Source of the DNA: Fimbriiglobus ruber
GTDB taxonomy: Bacteria > Planctomycetota > Planctomycetia > Gemmatales > Gemmataceae
DNA length: 64,000 nt
Reading direction: 5' to 3'
Assembly (NCBI RefSeq): GCF_002197845.1
Contig: NZ_NIDE01000014.1
Location: forward strand, 1,364,001 to 1,428,000
The notes beneath the pieces were generated by a model. That model saw nothing but the letters and a program-made list of their open reading frames with translations, was not told the DNA's origin and did not search any database. Positions 17,672-26,071 of the stretch are shown here, piece by piece (the first letter of the stretch is position 1; each line of letters begins with the position of its first letter). Both the position numbers and the translations under genes were made by a program.

Positions 17672-18715
17672 ATGACTCCCAAACCCGCCCCCGGAACCCC
17701 CTACGACTCGATCCACGAGCCCGACCCGCCGGACCCCGCGGCCCCGCCGGCCGGCGACCCGGGCATTGACCAGTTCGTGCAGCAGATCCGGGAGACGGCC
17801 GACAAGCTCGTGAACGACCGGGCCGGCCGCGGCGACACCAAGCTGCTCGCCACCGCGCTCAAGGAACTGCGGTACTGCTTCAAGGTGTTCGCCGCGTACC
17901 GTGGGCGGCGGAAAGTGACCGTGTTCGGGTCCGCGCGGACGAAGGCCGACCACCCGGCGTTCCGGGCGGCCGTCGCGTTCGGGAAGGAGATCGCGGCCCG
18001 CGGGTACATGGTCATCACCGGAGCGGCGGCCGGGATCATGGAGGCCGGGCACGTCGGCGCCGGGCGGGACAACAGCTTCGGCCTGAACATCCTGCTGCCG
18101 TTCGAGCAGTCCGCCAACCCGGTCATCCACGGCGACCCGAAGCTGATGAACATGCGGTACTTCTTCACCCGCAAACTCATGCTCATCAAGGAGTCCGACG
18201 CGGTCGTTCTCTTCCCCGGCGGGTTCGGCACACACGACGAGGCTTGCGAAGCACTGACGCTGATTCAAACTGGGAAGACGCACCTCTTCCCGATCGTGAT
18301 GATCGACGAGCCGGGCGGCACGTACTGGACGCGGTGGGACCAGTTCGTGCGGGACGAACTGCTCGCCCGGGGGTACATCTCGCCGAGCGACTTATTCCTT
18401 TACCGTGTGACCGATTCGGTCGAGGAGGCGGTGGCCGAGGTGACGGGCTTTTACCGCGTGTACCACAGCATGCGGTACGTCCGCGGGAACTTGGTCCTGC
18501 GGCTCCAGCACCGCGTCCCGCCGGCCGCCCTGGACCGCATCCGGGCGGACTTCAAGGACATCGCGGTGAGCGGGACGTTCGAGCAGACGGACATGCTCCC
18601 GCCCGAGGCGAACGAGCCGACCCTCGCCCACCTGCCGCGGCTCGTGTTCCGATTCGACCGGCACAACCACGGCCGCCTGCGGCAACTCATCGACTTCATC
18701 AACCGGGAAGGGTAA
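17672..18715 (+). CDS. LOG-family (lysine decarboxylase-like fold) nucleotide-binding protein
   Basis: 347 residues from the ATG at 17672 (GGAGGCC upstream). After a helical N-terminus (about 30-80) comes a Rossmann-like core: KVTVFGSARTKADHPAF near 87, YMVITGAAAGIMEAGHVGAG near 112 and the hallmark PGGFGTHDE at 182-190. LOG proteins cleave nucleoside monophosphates to release the base; this long form is common in bacteria of several phyla. The C-terminal 100 residues (YHSMRYVRGNLVLRLQHRVP) are an extra region seen in long-form members. No partner gene is near. A long inverted repeat starts four bases after the stop. Confidence 0.85.
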   Translation: MTPKPAPGTPYDSIHEPDPPDPAAPPAGDPGIDQFVQQIRETADKLVNDRAGRGDTKLLATALKELRYCFKVFAAYRGRRKVTVFGSARTKADHPAFRAAVAFGKEIAARGYMVITGAAAGIMEAGHVGAGRDNSFGLNILLPFEQSANPVIHGDPKLMNMRYFFTRKLMLIKESDAVVLFPGGFGTHDEACEALTLIQTGKTHLFPIVMIDEPGGTYWTRWDQFVRDELLARGYISPSDLFLYRVTDSVEEAVAEVTGFYRVYHSMRYVRGNLVLRLQHRVPPAALDRIRADFKDIAVSGTFEQTDMLPPEANEPTLAHLPRLVFRFDRHNHGRLRQLIDFINREG

Positions 18716-18718
18716 GAA

Positions 18719-18883
18719 CCAGAAGATTTAGCCACAGAGGTCACAGAGGACACAGAGGGAAGAGAGAAAAGCCAAGGGAAGAGATAGAGGAAAATAAGGC
18801 ACGTGCTGATGGCGGTCGCGCTGGATTTGGTGCCGTTCTTTTCTCTCTCCCCTCTGTGTCCTCTGTGGCTAACTTCTGGTTCA
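18719..18883. repeat. Long inverted repeat with CACAGAGG motifs after a stop codon
   Basis: The left arm (18719-18770) contains GCCACAGAGGTCACAGAGGA and a purine-rich tail; the right arm (18838-18883) is its imperfect reverse complement (CCTCTGTGTCCTCTGTGGC). Spacer about 67 bases. It lies inside the 308-base gap 18716-19023, which otherwise holds only the upstream region of the next gene. This repeat style is widespread in planctomycete intergenic DNA from memory; a terminator-like or processing role is possible. Confidence 0.8.
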
Positions 18884-19023
18884 CAATTCTCGCTTGTTAC
18901 CAACGAGTTACCCGGCTTTGTCGTCTACTCGGGTAGACTGCGCGGCGGCGGGGTAAGGTGGCCCCGCCGCGGTTCTCTCACCCGGGGCATTCGTTGCCGG
19001 GTTCAAGTCCGGAGGCGATTCTC

Positions 19024-20562
19024 ATGACCAGACTGCTCCGCCCGCTGGCCGCCGCGGCGGCCGTGATCGGCGCCGCGTCCCTCGGGGCGTACGCCGTGTC
19101 GCCCGATGCCGAGCCACTCGTACCCAAGCCGGTTGCCGCGGCCGCGGTCCCCGCGCCCCCGGCTCCCGCGGCTCCGGCCGCCAAGCCGGCCGACCTGAAG
19201 TACGCGGTCGACCCGAAGCCGCTCGGCGACCCGGTGAAGAAGGGGCTGAAGTACCTCGCCGACAACCAGCAGGCCGACGGCGGGTGGGCCCAGGGCGGTG
19301 GGTGGCGGACCGGCGGGAATGGCGGCCGCATTGAGGGCAAGGACGTCGCCGACCCGTCCGACGTGGGCAACTCGTGCATCGCCCTCCTGGCGTTCCTGCG
19401 GGCCGGCAACACCCCGACCCAGGGCGACTACAAGGATGTCGTGCGGAAAGGGTTGCGGTTCGTCTGCAATACGGTCGAGAAGGCGGGCACCGACGACCTG
19501 TACGTTACGGACGTACGCAACACGCAACTCCAGAGCAAGATCGGCCCGTTCGCGGACACATTCCTGTCCACGCTGGTCCTGTCCGAAATGAAGGGCAAGG
19601 GCGGGGACGACGAGAAGCGGCTCGTCGCGTGCCTGGACAAGACGATTACCAAGATCGCCAAGCACCAGAAAGACGACGGCACGTTCGCGAACAACGGCGG
19701 GTGGGCACCCGTGTTGTCGCAGGGCGTGGCGAACAAGGCCCTCGCCCGGGCCCGGTTGAACGGCGCCCCGGTGTCCGATGCCACGTTCGCCCGCGCGACC
19801 AAGAACTCGGTCGATTCGGCGAAAGGGGTAGCGACCACGGGCGTGACCGCGGCGACCGGATCGGTCGACGTGGTCGCCATCAGGTCGTCCGTGGTTCCCA
19901 CCGCCGGCCCTGCGGCCCCAGTGAGCCCGGGTGGGCCCGGGATGGCTGCGAGTCGAAGCGCCACGATCGGCGGTGCGTTCAAGGGCGACGCGGGCGTGCC
20001 GCTATACAGTCTGAGCCAGGGCGTGACGAACGGGCAGGACGTGTTGAATTCGGTCAACGCGGACGCGGAAAAGGCCAAGCGGGTGATCGCGGACCCGAAA
20101 GCCAGCAAGGACGAGAAGCAGGCCGCCCAGAAGACGCTCGAACAACGCGACGAACTCGCCAAAGAAAACGTCGCGGCCCAGAGCCAGGCCGCGGGCCAGT
20201 TCCGGAACCCGGACTTCGTGCGCGGGTTCGGGTCGAACGGGGGTGAGGAGTTCCTGAGCTTCCTCAACATCAGCGAGATGATGGTGGTGAAGGGCGGCAC
20301 CGAATGGAAGGAGTGGGACGGGAAAATGCAGGACACGGTCCCGAAAGCCCAGGACAAGGACGGGAGCTGGTCCGGGCACCACTGCATCACCGGCAAAACG
20401 TTCTGCACGTCCGCCGCGCTGCTCGTCCTACTCGCCGACCGCACGCAATTCCCGGACGACGTGATCAAGGCCGCCCGGGAAGACGCGAGGAAAGCCGCCG
20501 AGGTGAAGGCGGCGGAAGAGAAGAAGGCCGCCGAAGAGAAGAAAGTGGAAGAAAAGAAGTAA
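19024..20562 (+). CDS. Secreted squalene-cyclase-like toroid protein with charged tail
   Basis: 512 residues from the ATG at 19024 (GGAGGCG upstream). An N-terminal hydrophobic leader (PLAAAAAVIGAASLGAYAV) is followed by an Ala/Pro-rich spacer to about 60. Toroid motifs appear as GLKYLADNQQADGGWAQGGG near 78, GLRFVCNTVEKAG near 143, KHQKDDGTFANNGGWAPVL near 217 and KAQDKDGSWSGHHCITG near 440. The C-terminal 30 residues are an Ala/Lys/Glu-rich coiled coil (KKAAEEKKVEEKK). Classical cyclase catalytic motifs were not seen. It is followed by a second, lipoprotein-type toroid gene on the same strand. Confidence 0.78.
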   Translation: MTRLLRPLAAAAAVIGAASLGAYAVSPDAEPLVPKPVAAAAVPAPPAPAAPAAKPADLKYAVDPKPLGDPVKKGLKYLADNQQADGGWAQGGGWRTGGNGGRIEGKDVADPSDVGNSCIALLAFLRAGNTPTQGDYKDVVRKGLRFVCNTVEKAGTDDLYVTDVRNTQLQSKIGPFADTFLSTLVLSEMKGKGGDDEKRLVACLDKTITKIAKHQKDDGTFANNGGWAPVLSQGVANKALARARLNGAPVSDATFARATKNSVDSAKGVATTGVTAATGSVDVVAIRSSVVPTAGPAAPVSPGGPGMAASRSATIGGAFKGDAGVPLYSLSQGVTNGQDVLNSVNADAEKAKRVIADPKASKDEKQAAQKTLEQRDELAKENVAAQSQAAGQFRNPDFVRGFGSNGGEEFLSFLNISEMMVVKGGTEWKEWDGKMQDTVPKAQDKDGSWSGHHCITGKTFCTSAALLVLLADRTQFPDDVIKAAREDARKAAEVKAAEEKKAAEEKKVEEKK

Positions 20563-20568
20563 AGAGTG

Positions 20569-20654
20569 AGCCACGGATGAACGCGGATCGACACGGATCA
20601 GACGAGATCGAATCCTCTTGTCTAATCCGTGTCGATCCGTGTCTCATCCGTGGC
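20569..20654. repeat. Inverted repeat with CACGGAT motifs after a stop codon
   Basis: Left arm 20569-20602 (GCCACGGATGAACGCGGATC...) and right arm 20617-20654 (...GATCCGTGTCTCATCCGTGGC) form an imperfect hairpin of about 30 pairs, starting 7 bases after the stop of the toroid gene. It shares the CGGATC word with the palindrome at 36.9 kb. Confidence 0.8.
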
Positions 20655-20681
20655 GGGTTTTTCTTCGCAACAGGTAAACCC

Positions 20682-21872
20682 ATGTCGCGCTTGTCACTTC
20701 TCCTGTTGACCGTGGCAGCGGTCGGCTGCGGACAGGGCCGCGGACCCGTGCCACCACAGCCGACGGCGGTTACGGCGCGTTCCGCGCCCGAGGTCGGCCT
20801 TGCGCCCGGGGTCCGGTTCCTGCTCGCACAACAGTCGCCCGACGGCGCGTGGCGGTCGGACGTGTACGCCACGTTCAAGGACGGCACCGCGCTCACGCCG
20901 CACGTCCTCGTCGCGCTCCAGGCCGCGGCCGACGCGGGGGCGCTGCCCGACACCGCGGCTGCGCGGCGCAAGGCGAGCGAATGGCTGGCGAAGAAAGTCG
21001 GGGCGGACGGCACGATCGACGAAGGGGCCGACGGACTGCCGTACCCCGTGTACACCGCCGCGCTGAGCGTGACCGCCCTGTCGCACGCCGACAATCGGGA
21101 TCTGGCGCCCAAGCGGGATGCGTGGCTCAAATATCTCCTCGACCGGCAACTCGTCGAGAAGAACGGGTGGGCGCCCGAGGACAAACAGTACGGCGGTTGG
21201 GGGTATTACCCGCGCGTTCCGAAAAAGCCGGCGCCGGGGCAACTCGTGCCCGCGCAGCACCTGTTGGAGTCCAACATCTCGGCCACGGCGTCCGCGCTGG
21301 ACGCGCTCGCCGCGGCCGGCGTCGCGGAGCCAAAACTCGTCGGCCCCGGGCTGCATTTCGCGCTCGCGCGGAAGAACACCGACGGCGGCTTTCACTTCGT
21401 CTACGACGACCCGGTGCGCAACAAGGCCGGGGCGGTCCGGAACGCGAACGGGCCGCCGCGATTCCCTTCATACGGCAGCGCAACCGCGGACGGCGCCCGG
21501 ATCATTGGGAGAGGGTCGCCTGAGCGATCGGCGATCGACCCGGCGGCGGCGAAGGCGCGAGACTGGCTCGAAAGCCATTTCTCACCCGACCACCACCCCG
21601 GCGACTACATCCCCGCGCACGAGCGCAACCGCGACGCCGTCTACTTCTACTACGCCGCGTCGGTGGCGAAGACGTTTCGGCTCATGGGCGTCACAAAAGT
21701 GAACGGGCACCGGCACTGGGCCGACGCGCTGACTAACGCCCTGTGCGCTAAACAGAACCCCGACGGGGCGTGGCAGAACGACCTCGAACTGGTCCGCGAG
21801 AACGACCCGCTCCTGGCGACCGCGTACGCCGTGGCCGCGCTGGCCGAGTGCCGGCGGGCGCGGGCGGAGTGA
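20682..21872 (+). CDS. Toroid-fold lipoprotein (prenyltransferase/squalene-oxidase repeats)
   Basis: 396 residues from the ATG at 20682. The leader LLLLTVAAVGCGQG has a lipobox (AVGC, Cys16), so the product should be a lipoprotein in the periplasm. Toroid repeats follow: GVRFLLAQQSPDGAWRSDVY near 46, YPVYTAALSVTALSHAD near 120, KQYGGWGYYP near 165, KNTDGGFHFVYDDP near 232 and NALCAKQNPDGAWQNDLEL near 353. It is distinct from the neighbouring toroid protein in leader type and lacks its charged tail. The pair may bind related ligands or each other, which is inference from order only. Confidence 0.8.
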   Translation: MSRLSLLLLTVAAVGCGQGRGPVPPQPTAVTARSAPEVGLAPGVRFLLAQQSPDGAWRSDVYATFKDGTALTPHVLVALQAAADAGALPDTAAARRKASEWLAKKVGADGTIDEGADGLPYPVYTAALSVTALSHADNRDLAPKRDAWLKYLLDRQLVEKNGWAPEDKQYGGWGYYPRVPKKPAPGQLVPAQHLLESNISATASALDALAAAGVAEPKLVGPGLHFALARKNTDGGFHFVYDDPVRNKAGAVRNANGPPRFPSYGSATADGARIIGRGSPERSAIDPAAAKARDWLESHFSPDHHPGDYIPAHERNRDAVYFYYAASVAKTFRLMGVTKVNGHRHWADALTNALCAKQNPDGAWQNDLELVRENDPLLATAYAVAALAECRRARAE

Positions 21873-21971
21873 GCGGCGGCGGGGAGCAAAAGAGTGAGGT
21901 GTTTCCTGGACTGCCGTTCCCTTGTCGCACTCAGCGAGACGTATCGTATTTTCGCGCCCGCTCCCTGCTAC

Positions 21972-22808
21972 TTACACTTCGTTCTCGAAATCGGCTTTGC
22001 CGCGGGCGAGGGTGATGCCGCGCTTGGCCCCGTGGATGAACGCGATCAGCGTCCGGATCGCCGGCATCGTCCCGTATTCGGCTTCCAGAACCTCGATGGC
22101 CGACGGGACCGTCATCCCGGACCGGTTCAGGAGTTTGTACGCGTGCCGGACGGCTTGAATCTCCGCGGCCGGGAAGCCCGCCCGCCGCATGCCGATGACG
22201 TTGATCCCGTGGACGACGTTGATGCCGCCCTGGATGATCCAGAACGGCGGCAGGTCCTGGCTGATCGCGGCGGTTCCGCCCAGGAGCGCCAGCGTCCCGA
22301 CCTGGCAGAACTGGTGGACGGCGGTGTTGCCCGAGAGGAGCACGCGGTCGGCGATCTGCGCGTGGCCGCCGATCACGGCGCCGTTCGCGAACACCGAGTG
22401 GTTGCCGACCCGACAGTCGTGTGCGACGTGGCTGTTCACCATGAACAGGTTGTTGTTGCCGATCACGGTCGTCCCGGTCCCCGGCCCGGCGCCGACCGGC
22501 ATGCCGCGGTGGACGGTGACGCCTTCGCGGAACGTGTTGCCGTTGCCGATGTGGACGTTCGTGGGCTCGCCCTTGTACGCGAGGTGCTGCGGCTCGTCGC
22601 CGAAGACGCACCCGGTGTGCAGGCGGTTCCCGGTGCCGAGCGTGAGCGGGCCGATCAGGTGGACGTGCGGGCCGATCACGCTCCCGGCCCCGACGACAAC
22701 GGGGCCGTCGATGAGGGCGAACGGACCGACGGCGACGTCTTCGGCCAGGCGGGCTTCGGACGAGACGATGGCCGTGGGGTGAACGTGGGGTGAATCGGGC
22801 CGGGGCAT
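21972..22808 (-). CDS. lpxA: UDP-N-acetylglucosamine O-acyltransferase LpxA
   Basis: 278 residues, close to the usual 260-270. Hexapeptide repeats of a left-handed beta helix fill residues 8-190 (IDGPVVVGAGSVIGPHVHLIG and similar). Catalytic His130 lies in NSHVAHDCRVGN, matching His125 of E. coli LpxA. GDEPQHLAYKGEPTNVHIGN near 71 is also the LpxA pattern. The C-terminus is helical (RTLIAFIHGAKRGITLARGK). It would catalyse the first step of lipid A synthesis. No other lpx gene is adjacent. GGAAG precedes the ATG. An LpxA-like paralogue with another acceptor is possible. Confidence 0.88.
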   Translation of the reverse strand: MPRPDSPHVHPTAIVSSEARLAEDVAVGPFALIDGPVVVGAGSVIGPHVHLIGPLTLGTGNRLHTGCVFGDEPQHLAYKGEPTNVHIGNGNTFREGVTVHRGMPVGAGPGTGTTVIGNNNLFMVNSHVAHDCRVGNHSVFANGAVIGGHAQIADRVLLSGNTAVHQFCQVGTLALLGGTAAISQDLPPFWIIQGGINVVHGINVIGMRRAGFPAAEIQAVRHAYKLLNRSGMTVPSAIEVLEAEYGTMPAIRTLIAFIHGAKRGITLARGKADFENEV

Positions 22809-22993
22809 GGACTTCCTTTCCGCGACCGGGCGCGTGCCGACCGTGCCCAGCTTGGGCTACTCAGTTTCTGTCAGTTCGTTCTCTTACGTCATTTTCTTCC
22901 GCGAGGCTAGCCCAACTTGCCACGGCGGCGCGCCCGGCGTACCAGAACGGAGTCGGGCACGGGACCCCGAGAGCCGCCCACACGGAGAGAATC

Positions 22994-23290
22994 ATGACCC
23001 GACGCCGCGGCCGCGACGAGCCGGACGACTTCGACGGGGACGACGAATACGGTTCGGACGACTGGGCCGCGGACGACCCAGACGACTTCCCGGACGGCGT
23101 TTACCACGACGAGGAACTGCCGACCGTCCCGTGTCCGTACTGCCGGCGGGAAATTTCCGAGGACGCCCCGCGCTGCCCGTACTGCGAGAACTACGTCTCC
23201 CGCGAAGACGCACCGGCGCCGCGGCGGTCGCGGTTTTGGATCGCCATGATGATCCTCGCCCTCCTCGCGGCGGCGTGGTGGGTGATCTAG
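22994..23290 (+). CDS. Small zinc-ribbon protein with C-terminal membrane helix
   Basis: 98 residues from the ATG at 22994. An acidic N-terminus (Asp-rich to about 48) is followed by a double CxxC ribbon, VPCPYCRREISEDAPRCPYC (about residues 52-71), which should bind one zinc ion. A hydrophobic helix at the C-terminus (FWIAMMILALLAAAWWVI) makes it a tail-anchored protein. Such short proteins occur widely in planctomycetes; the function is unknown. The frame is open upstream but without coding character. Confidence 0.7.
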   Translation: MTRRRGRDEPDDFDGDDEYGSDDWAADDPDDFPDGVYHDEELPTVPCPYCRREISEDAPRCPYCENYVSREDAPAPRRSRFWIAMMILALLAAAWWVI

Positions 23291-23340
23291 TCGTTTGTTA
23301 GTCCGGATTACCCCGGCGGGACCGGCGTCCCGCCGGTCGA

Positions 23341-24129
23341 CTAAGAGTGACTCACCCACGGCGCCGGCTTCTTCGCGAAGAAGGCTTCGAGCCCTTGCTG
23401 GCATTCGGCGGTCAGCCGCGGGGCGGCGCTGGCGCGGGCGAGGTCGGCGGCCGGCACCGCTTGATGCGAGCAGCGGTGCAGCAGGTCTTTGGTCGCCGCG
23501 AGCGCGCCCGGCCCGCCCTCGGCAAGAGCCCACGCCCACGCGAGCGCCGCCGGGATGAGTTTCTCGGCCGGTTCGACGGCATTGATCAGGCCGATACGCC
23601 GGGCCTCGTCCGCGTCGACGAGTTCGCCGGTGAGCAGGAGCCACCGGGCCGCGCGCTCGCCGACGTGTCGGAGCAGGTGTGGCAGGACCATCGCGGCGAC
23701 GAGCCCGCGGCGCACCTCGGGGTAGCCGAACTTCGCGCCCGTCGCGGCGACCGCGAGGTCGCACACCGCGACCAGCCCGGCCCCGCCCGCGACGGCCGCC
23801 CCGTTCACGGCGGCGATGGTCGGTTTCGGCAGGGTGTAAATGAGGTCATACAGGGCGGACAGATTCTGCGCGTCGCCCCATACCAGCCCAGCTTCGTCGG
23901 CGTTCACGAGTGTGCCGCGGAGTTCGTCCAGGTCCATCCCGGCGCAGAACGCCGGGCCGTCGCCGGTGAGGATCACACACCGGGCGAGCGGGTCGTCTGT
24001 CGCCCGGCGGACGGCCGCGGTCAAGTCGGCGATGAGCTTGCGGCTGAGCGCGTTCCGCTTGTCCGGCCGGCAAAGCGTGAGGACGACGCCCGGCTCGCAG
24101 TGGTCGTAGCGGACGAGAGATTCGGACAT
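23341..24129 (-). CDS. Enoyl-CoA hydratase/isomerase family protein
   Basis: 262 residues, the standard crotonase length. The oxyanion-hole segments are DGPAFCAGMDLDEL (about 56-69) and NGAAVAGGAGLVAVCDLAVA (about 109-128). The acidic residue in YPEVRRGLVAAM (about 135-146) sits where crotonases carry a catalytic Glu. A second acid is less clear, so hydratase versus isomerase cannot be told. The C-terminal helices include TAECQQGLEAFFAKKPAPW, typical of the family. Substrate unknown; no other fatty-acid or leucine catabolism gene is adjacent. Confidence 0.88.
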   Translation of the reverse strand: MSESLVRYDHCEPGVVLTLCRPDKRNALSRKLIADLTAAVRRATDDPLARCVILTGDGPAFCAGMDLDELRGTLVNADEAGLVWGDAQNLSALYDLIYTLPKPTIAAVNGAAVAGGAGLVAVCDLAVAATGAKFGYPEVRRGLVAAMVLPHLLRHVGERAARWLLLTGELVDADEARRIGLINAVEPAEKLIPAALAWAWALAEGGPGALAATKDLLHRCSHQAVPAADLARASAAPRLTAECQQGLEAFFAKKPAPWVSHS

Positions 24130-24260
24130 GGGAGAGCCCCCACTGGGAGCAGATTTCGTTTAGGGGTTGATGACCGGCTCAGCGATCATCGACTCGGGTA
24201 GGTCGGGAAGCCAGACGAATTTCGAGACACCTCGCGGAACGCGACAAGGGCTCACTTCCG

Positions 24261-24809
24261 TCACGTCCGAAAAAATTTTGCCGTCGCCAGTTCGATGCCG
24301 CCGGTGGAAGCGACGCGCGGAGTCCGGTATCCCGTATTCACTGCCGCGGCGAACTCTTCGCTGACACCCTTCAGGGTGATGCTCTCGTCGCCGATTTCCT
24401 CCGCGGTGATGCCACTACCGATGCCGAAGAAAGCCACCAGGCCGGCCAAAAGGAGAACCCCGACCGCACTCATTAATACCGTGTCTCCGAGATCCTTGTA
24501 GGGTTCATCAAGGAAACACCCAATCACCCCGAGAACGGCCGCGAGAATGAAGCCACAAATAACGAACTTCGGGCCTGGCCTACCTTGCCTAATGTGAGAC
24601 GCACAAACGGGCATGGTCAAGGTCACAGTCCTGCGCGTGAAGTACATGAATACAGCCCACGGCAGCAAGCCGGCAAAAATGAACAGCGTTACCCAGGACG
24701 GATTCCACGCGTACGTGTCCTTTTTCCCCGCCGTCGCTGGTTGACCACAGGACGAGCAGATCGGCGGTAAATTTCGCGCGTCCGTCAACCGAATTTTCAC
24801 GCTCGCCAT
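24261..24809 (-). CDS. Membrane protein with N-terminal Cys/His cluster
   Basis: 182 residues with GAGGC before the ATG. Near the start CSSCGQPATAGKK (Cys18, Cys21) and, after the first helix, VCASH (about 70) could form one zinc site. Membrane helices: WVTLFIFAGLLPWAVFMYF (about 39-57), VICGFILAAVLGVIGCFL (about 82-99) and VLMSAVGVLLLAGLVAFFGI (about 110-129). The C-terminal part is soluble. The gene is visibly AT-richer than its neighbours, which may mean recent arrival. No family recognised. Confidence 0.65.
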   Translation of the reverse strand: MASVKIRLTDARNLPPICSSCGQPATAGKKDTYAWNPSWVTLFIFAGLLPWAVFMYFTRRTVTLTMPVCASHIRQGRPGPKFVICGFILAAVLGVIGCFLDEPYKDLGDTVLMSAVGVLLLAGLVAFFGIGSGITAEEIGDESITLKGVSEEFAAAVNTGYRTPRVASTGGIELATAKFFRT

Positions 24810-24969
24810 AAAAGCCTCTGCTCACGCAATGGAAAGCAGAAGCATAGAACGTCAGGTAAAAAGATGCCGTGAGTACTGGCTGATTCCAATGTGTCGCCTA
24901 AAGTCCAAGGCGATTACGCGAGTAGGCTATTCCAGATCACGCTCTGAGCCCTTGATTTTCCAGCCCGTT

Positions 24970-26046
24970 TTAGACCGGCATCTCCTTCTGCTTCGGGAAC
25001 CCGTGCTGCTCGCGGCCGATGTCGCCGTCGTACTTCACGGTCGACTTGTACATCTCCAGGTGCCCGTCGCCCGCGGCCGCCGCGCAGCGGGCGCGGAGAG
25101 TGGCTATCTCGTCGGCCGTCATCGGCTTGAAGCCGCGGGCGATCGCCAGGTTCTGCCGGAGGACGGCCAGCGAGTCGATGCCGCTGATCGTCGTCGCCAC
25201 CGGCAAGCTCATCGCGTACCGCAAGGCTTCCTCCACGGTGACGATGCCCTTCAGAACCGGCCGCCCGTTCCCGCCCAGACTCTTCATGCCCAGGCCGGCG
25301 ATGCCACGCTTGTTGAGGACCGGGAGGACGTGCGTGGCAAAACTGCGGTACGTCCCGTCGAACGGGTTGAGCGGCATCTGGACGGCGTCGAATGGGTAGT
25401 CGTGGGCCAGCATCTTGAGGTGAATGTCCGGGTGCTTGTGTCCGGTGAAGCCGACGTACCGCACCTTCCCCTGCTTCTTCGCCTCATCCAGCGCCTCGAT
25501 GACGCCGCCTTTGGCGAAGTGCCGATCGGGGTCGTTGTCGTACACGACCTCGTGGACCTGCCACAGGTCGAGGTGGTCGGTCTTGAGGCGCTTGAGCGAT
25601 TCGTCGAGCTGCTTCATGGCCACGGCCTTGTCGCGGCCGTGGGTGCAGACCTTGGTCATCAGGAACACTTTATCGCGACGGCCCTTCAGTGCTTCGCCCA
25701 TCCACTCCTCGCTCTTGCCGTCGTGGTATTCCCAGGCGTTGTCGAAGAAGTTCACCCCGGCGTCAATCGCCTCGTGCGCGATCGCAACAGCTTCCTTCAG
25801 CGTCGGCGCCAACCCGAGCGTGTGCCCGCCCAGGCCGATGACCGACACCCGCTCTTTGGTCTTGCCGAACGGCTTTAGTGGGATTTTGTCCGGCCCCACG
25901 TTCGTGAGGTCGAGCGGGTTCGGGATTGGGTCGGCTCCGCGGGCGGCGGCGGCAGCCACGAGCCCGGCGCCGACGAACCCGCTCGTTTGCAGGAACTCCC
26001 GGCGGTCCCGGCCCGCGTCGTCCGCCGCGTGAGAAGTCTCTTTCAT
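24970..26046 (-). CDS. Aldo/keto reductase with Tat signal
   Basis: 358 residues. The leader DRREFLQTSGFVGAGLVAAAAA (residues about 14-35) is a twin-arginine signal, so the folded enzyme is exported. The AKR tetrad is visible: Asp in NFFDNAWEYHDG (about 101), Tyr in the same segment, Lys in LMTKVC and His in LWQVHEV. The C-terminus carries phosphate-binding AKR motifs (SGIDSLAVLRQNLAIARGF). Which NAD(P)H pool an exported reductase would use is unclear; retained cofactor is the usual explanation. Only 25 bases separate it from a closely similar gene upstream, so they form an operon of duplicates. Confidence 0.85.
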   Translation of the reverse strand: MKETSHAADDAGRDRREFLQTSGFVGAGLVAAAAARGADPIPNPLDLTNVGPDKIPLKPFGKTKERVSVIGLGGHTLGLAPTLKEAVAIAHEAIDAGVNFFDNAWEYHDGKSEEWMGEALKGRRDKVFLMTKVCTHGRDKAVAMKQLDESLKRLKTDHLDLWQVHEVVYDNDPDRHFAKGGVIEALDEAKKQGKVRYVGFTGHKHPDIHLKMLAHDYPFDAVQMPLNPFDGTYRSFATHVLPVLNKRGIAGLGMKSLGGNGRPVLKGIVTVEEALRYAMSLPVATTISGIDSLAVLRQNLAIARGFKPMTADEIATLRARCAAAAGDGHLEMYKSTVKYDGDIGREQHGFPKQKEMPV

Positions 26047-26071
26047 GGGAACGATCCTGGTTCGGGATGGG

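Noticed and set aside
18990-19015. tRNA T-arm-like sequence (GGGTTCAAGTCC)
   Set aside because: The flanking bases do not form a 5-pair stem, and no anticodon or acceptor stem is present. It is the ribosome-site region of the toroid gene.
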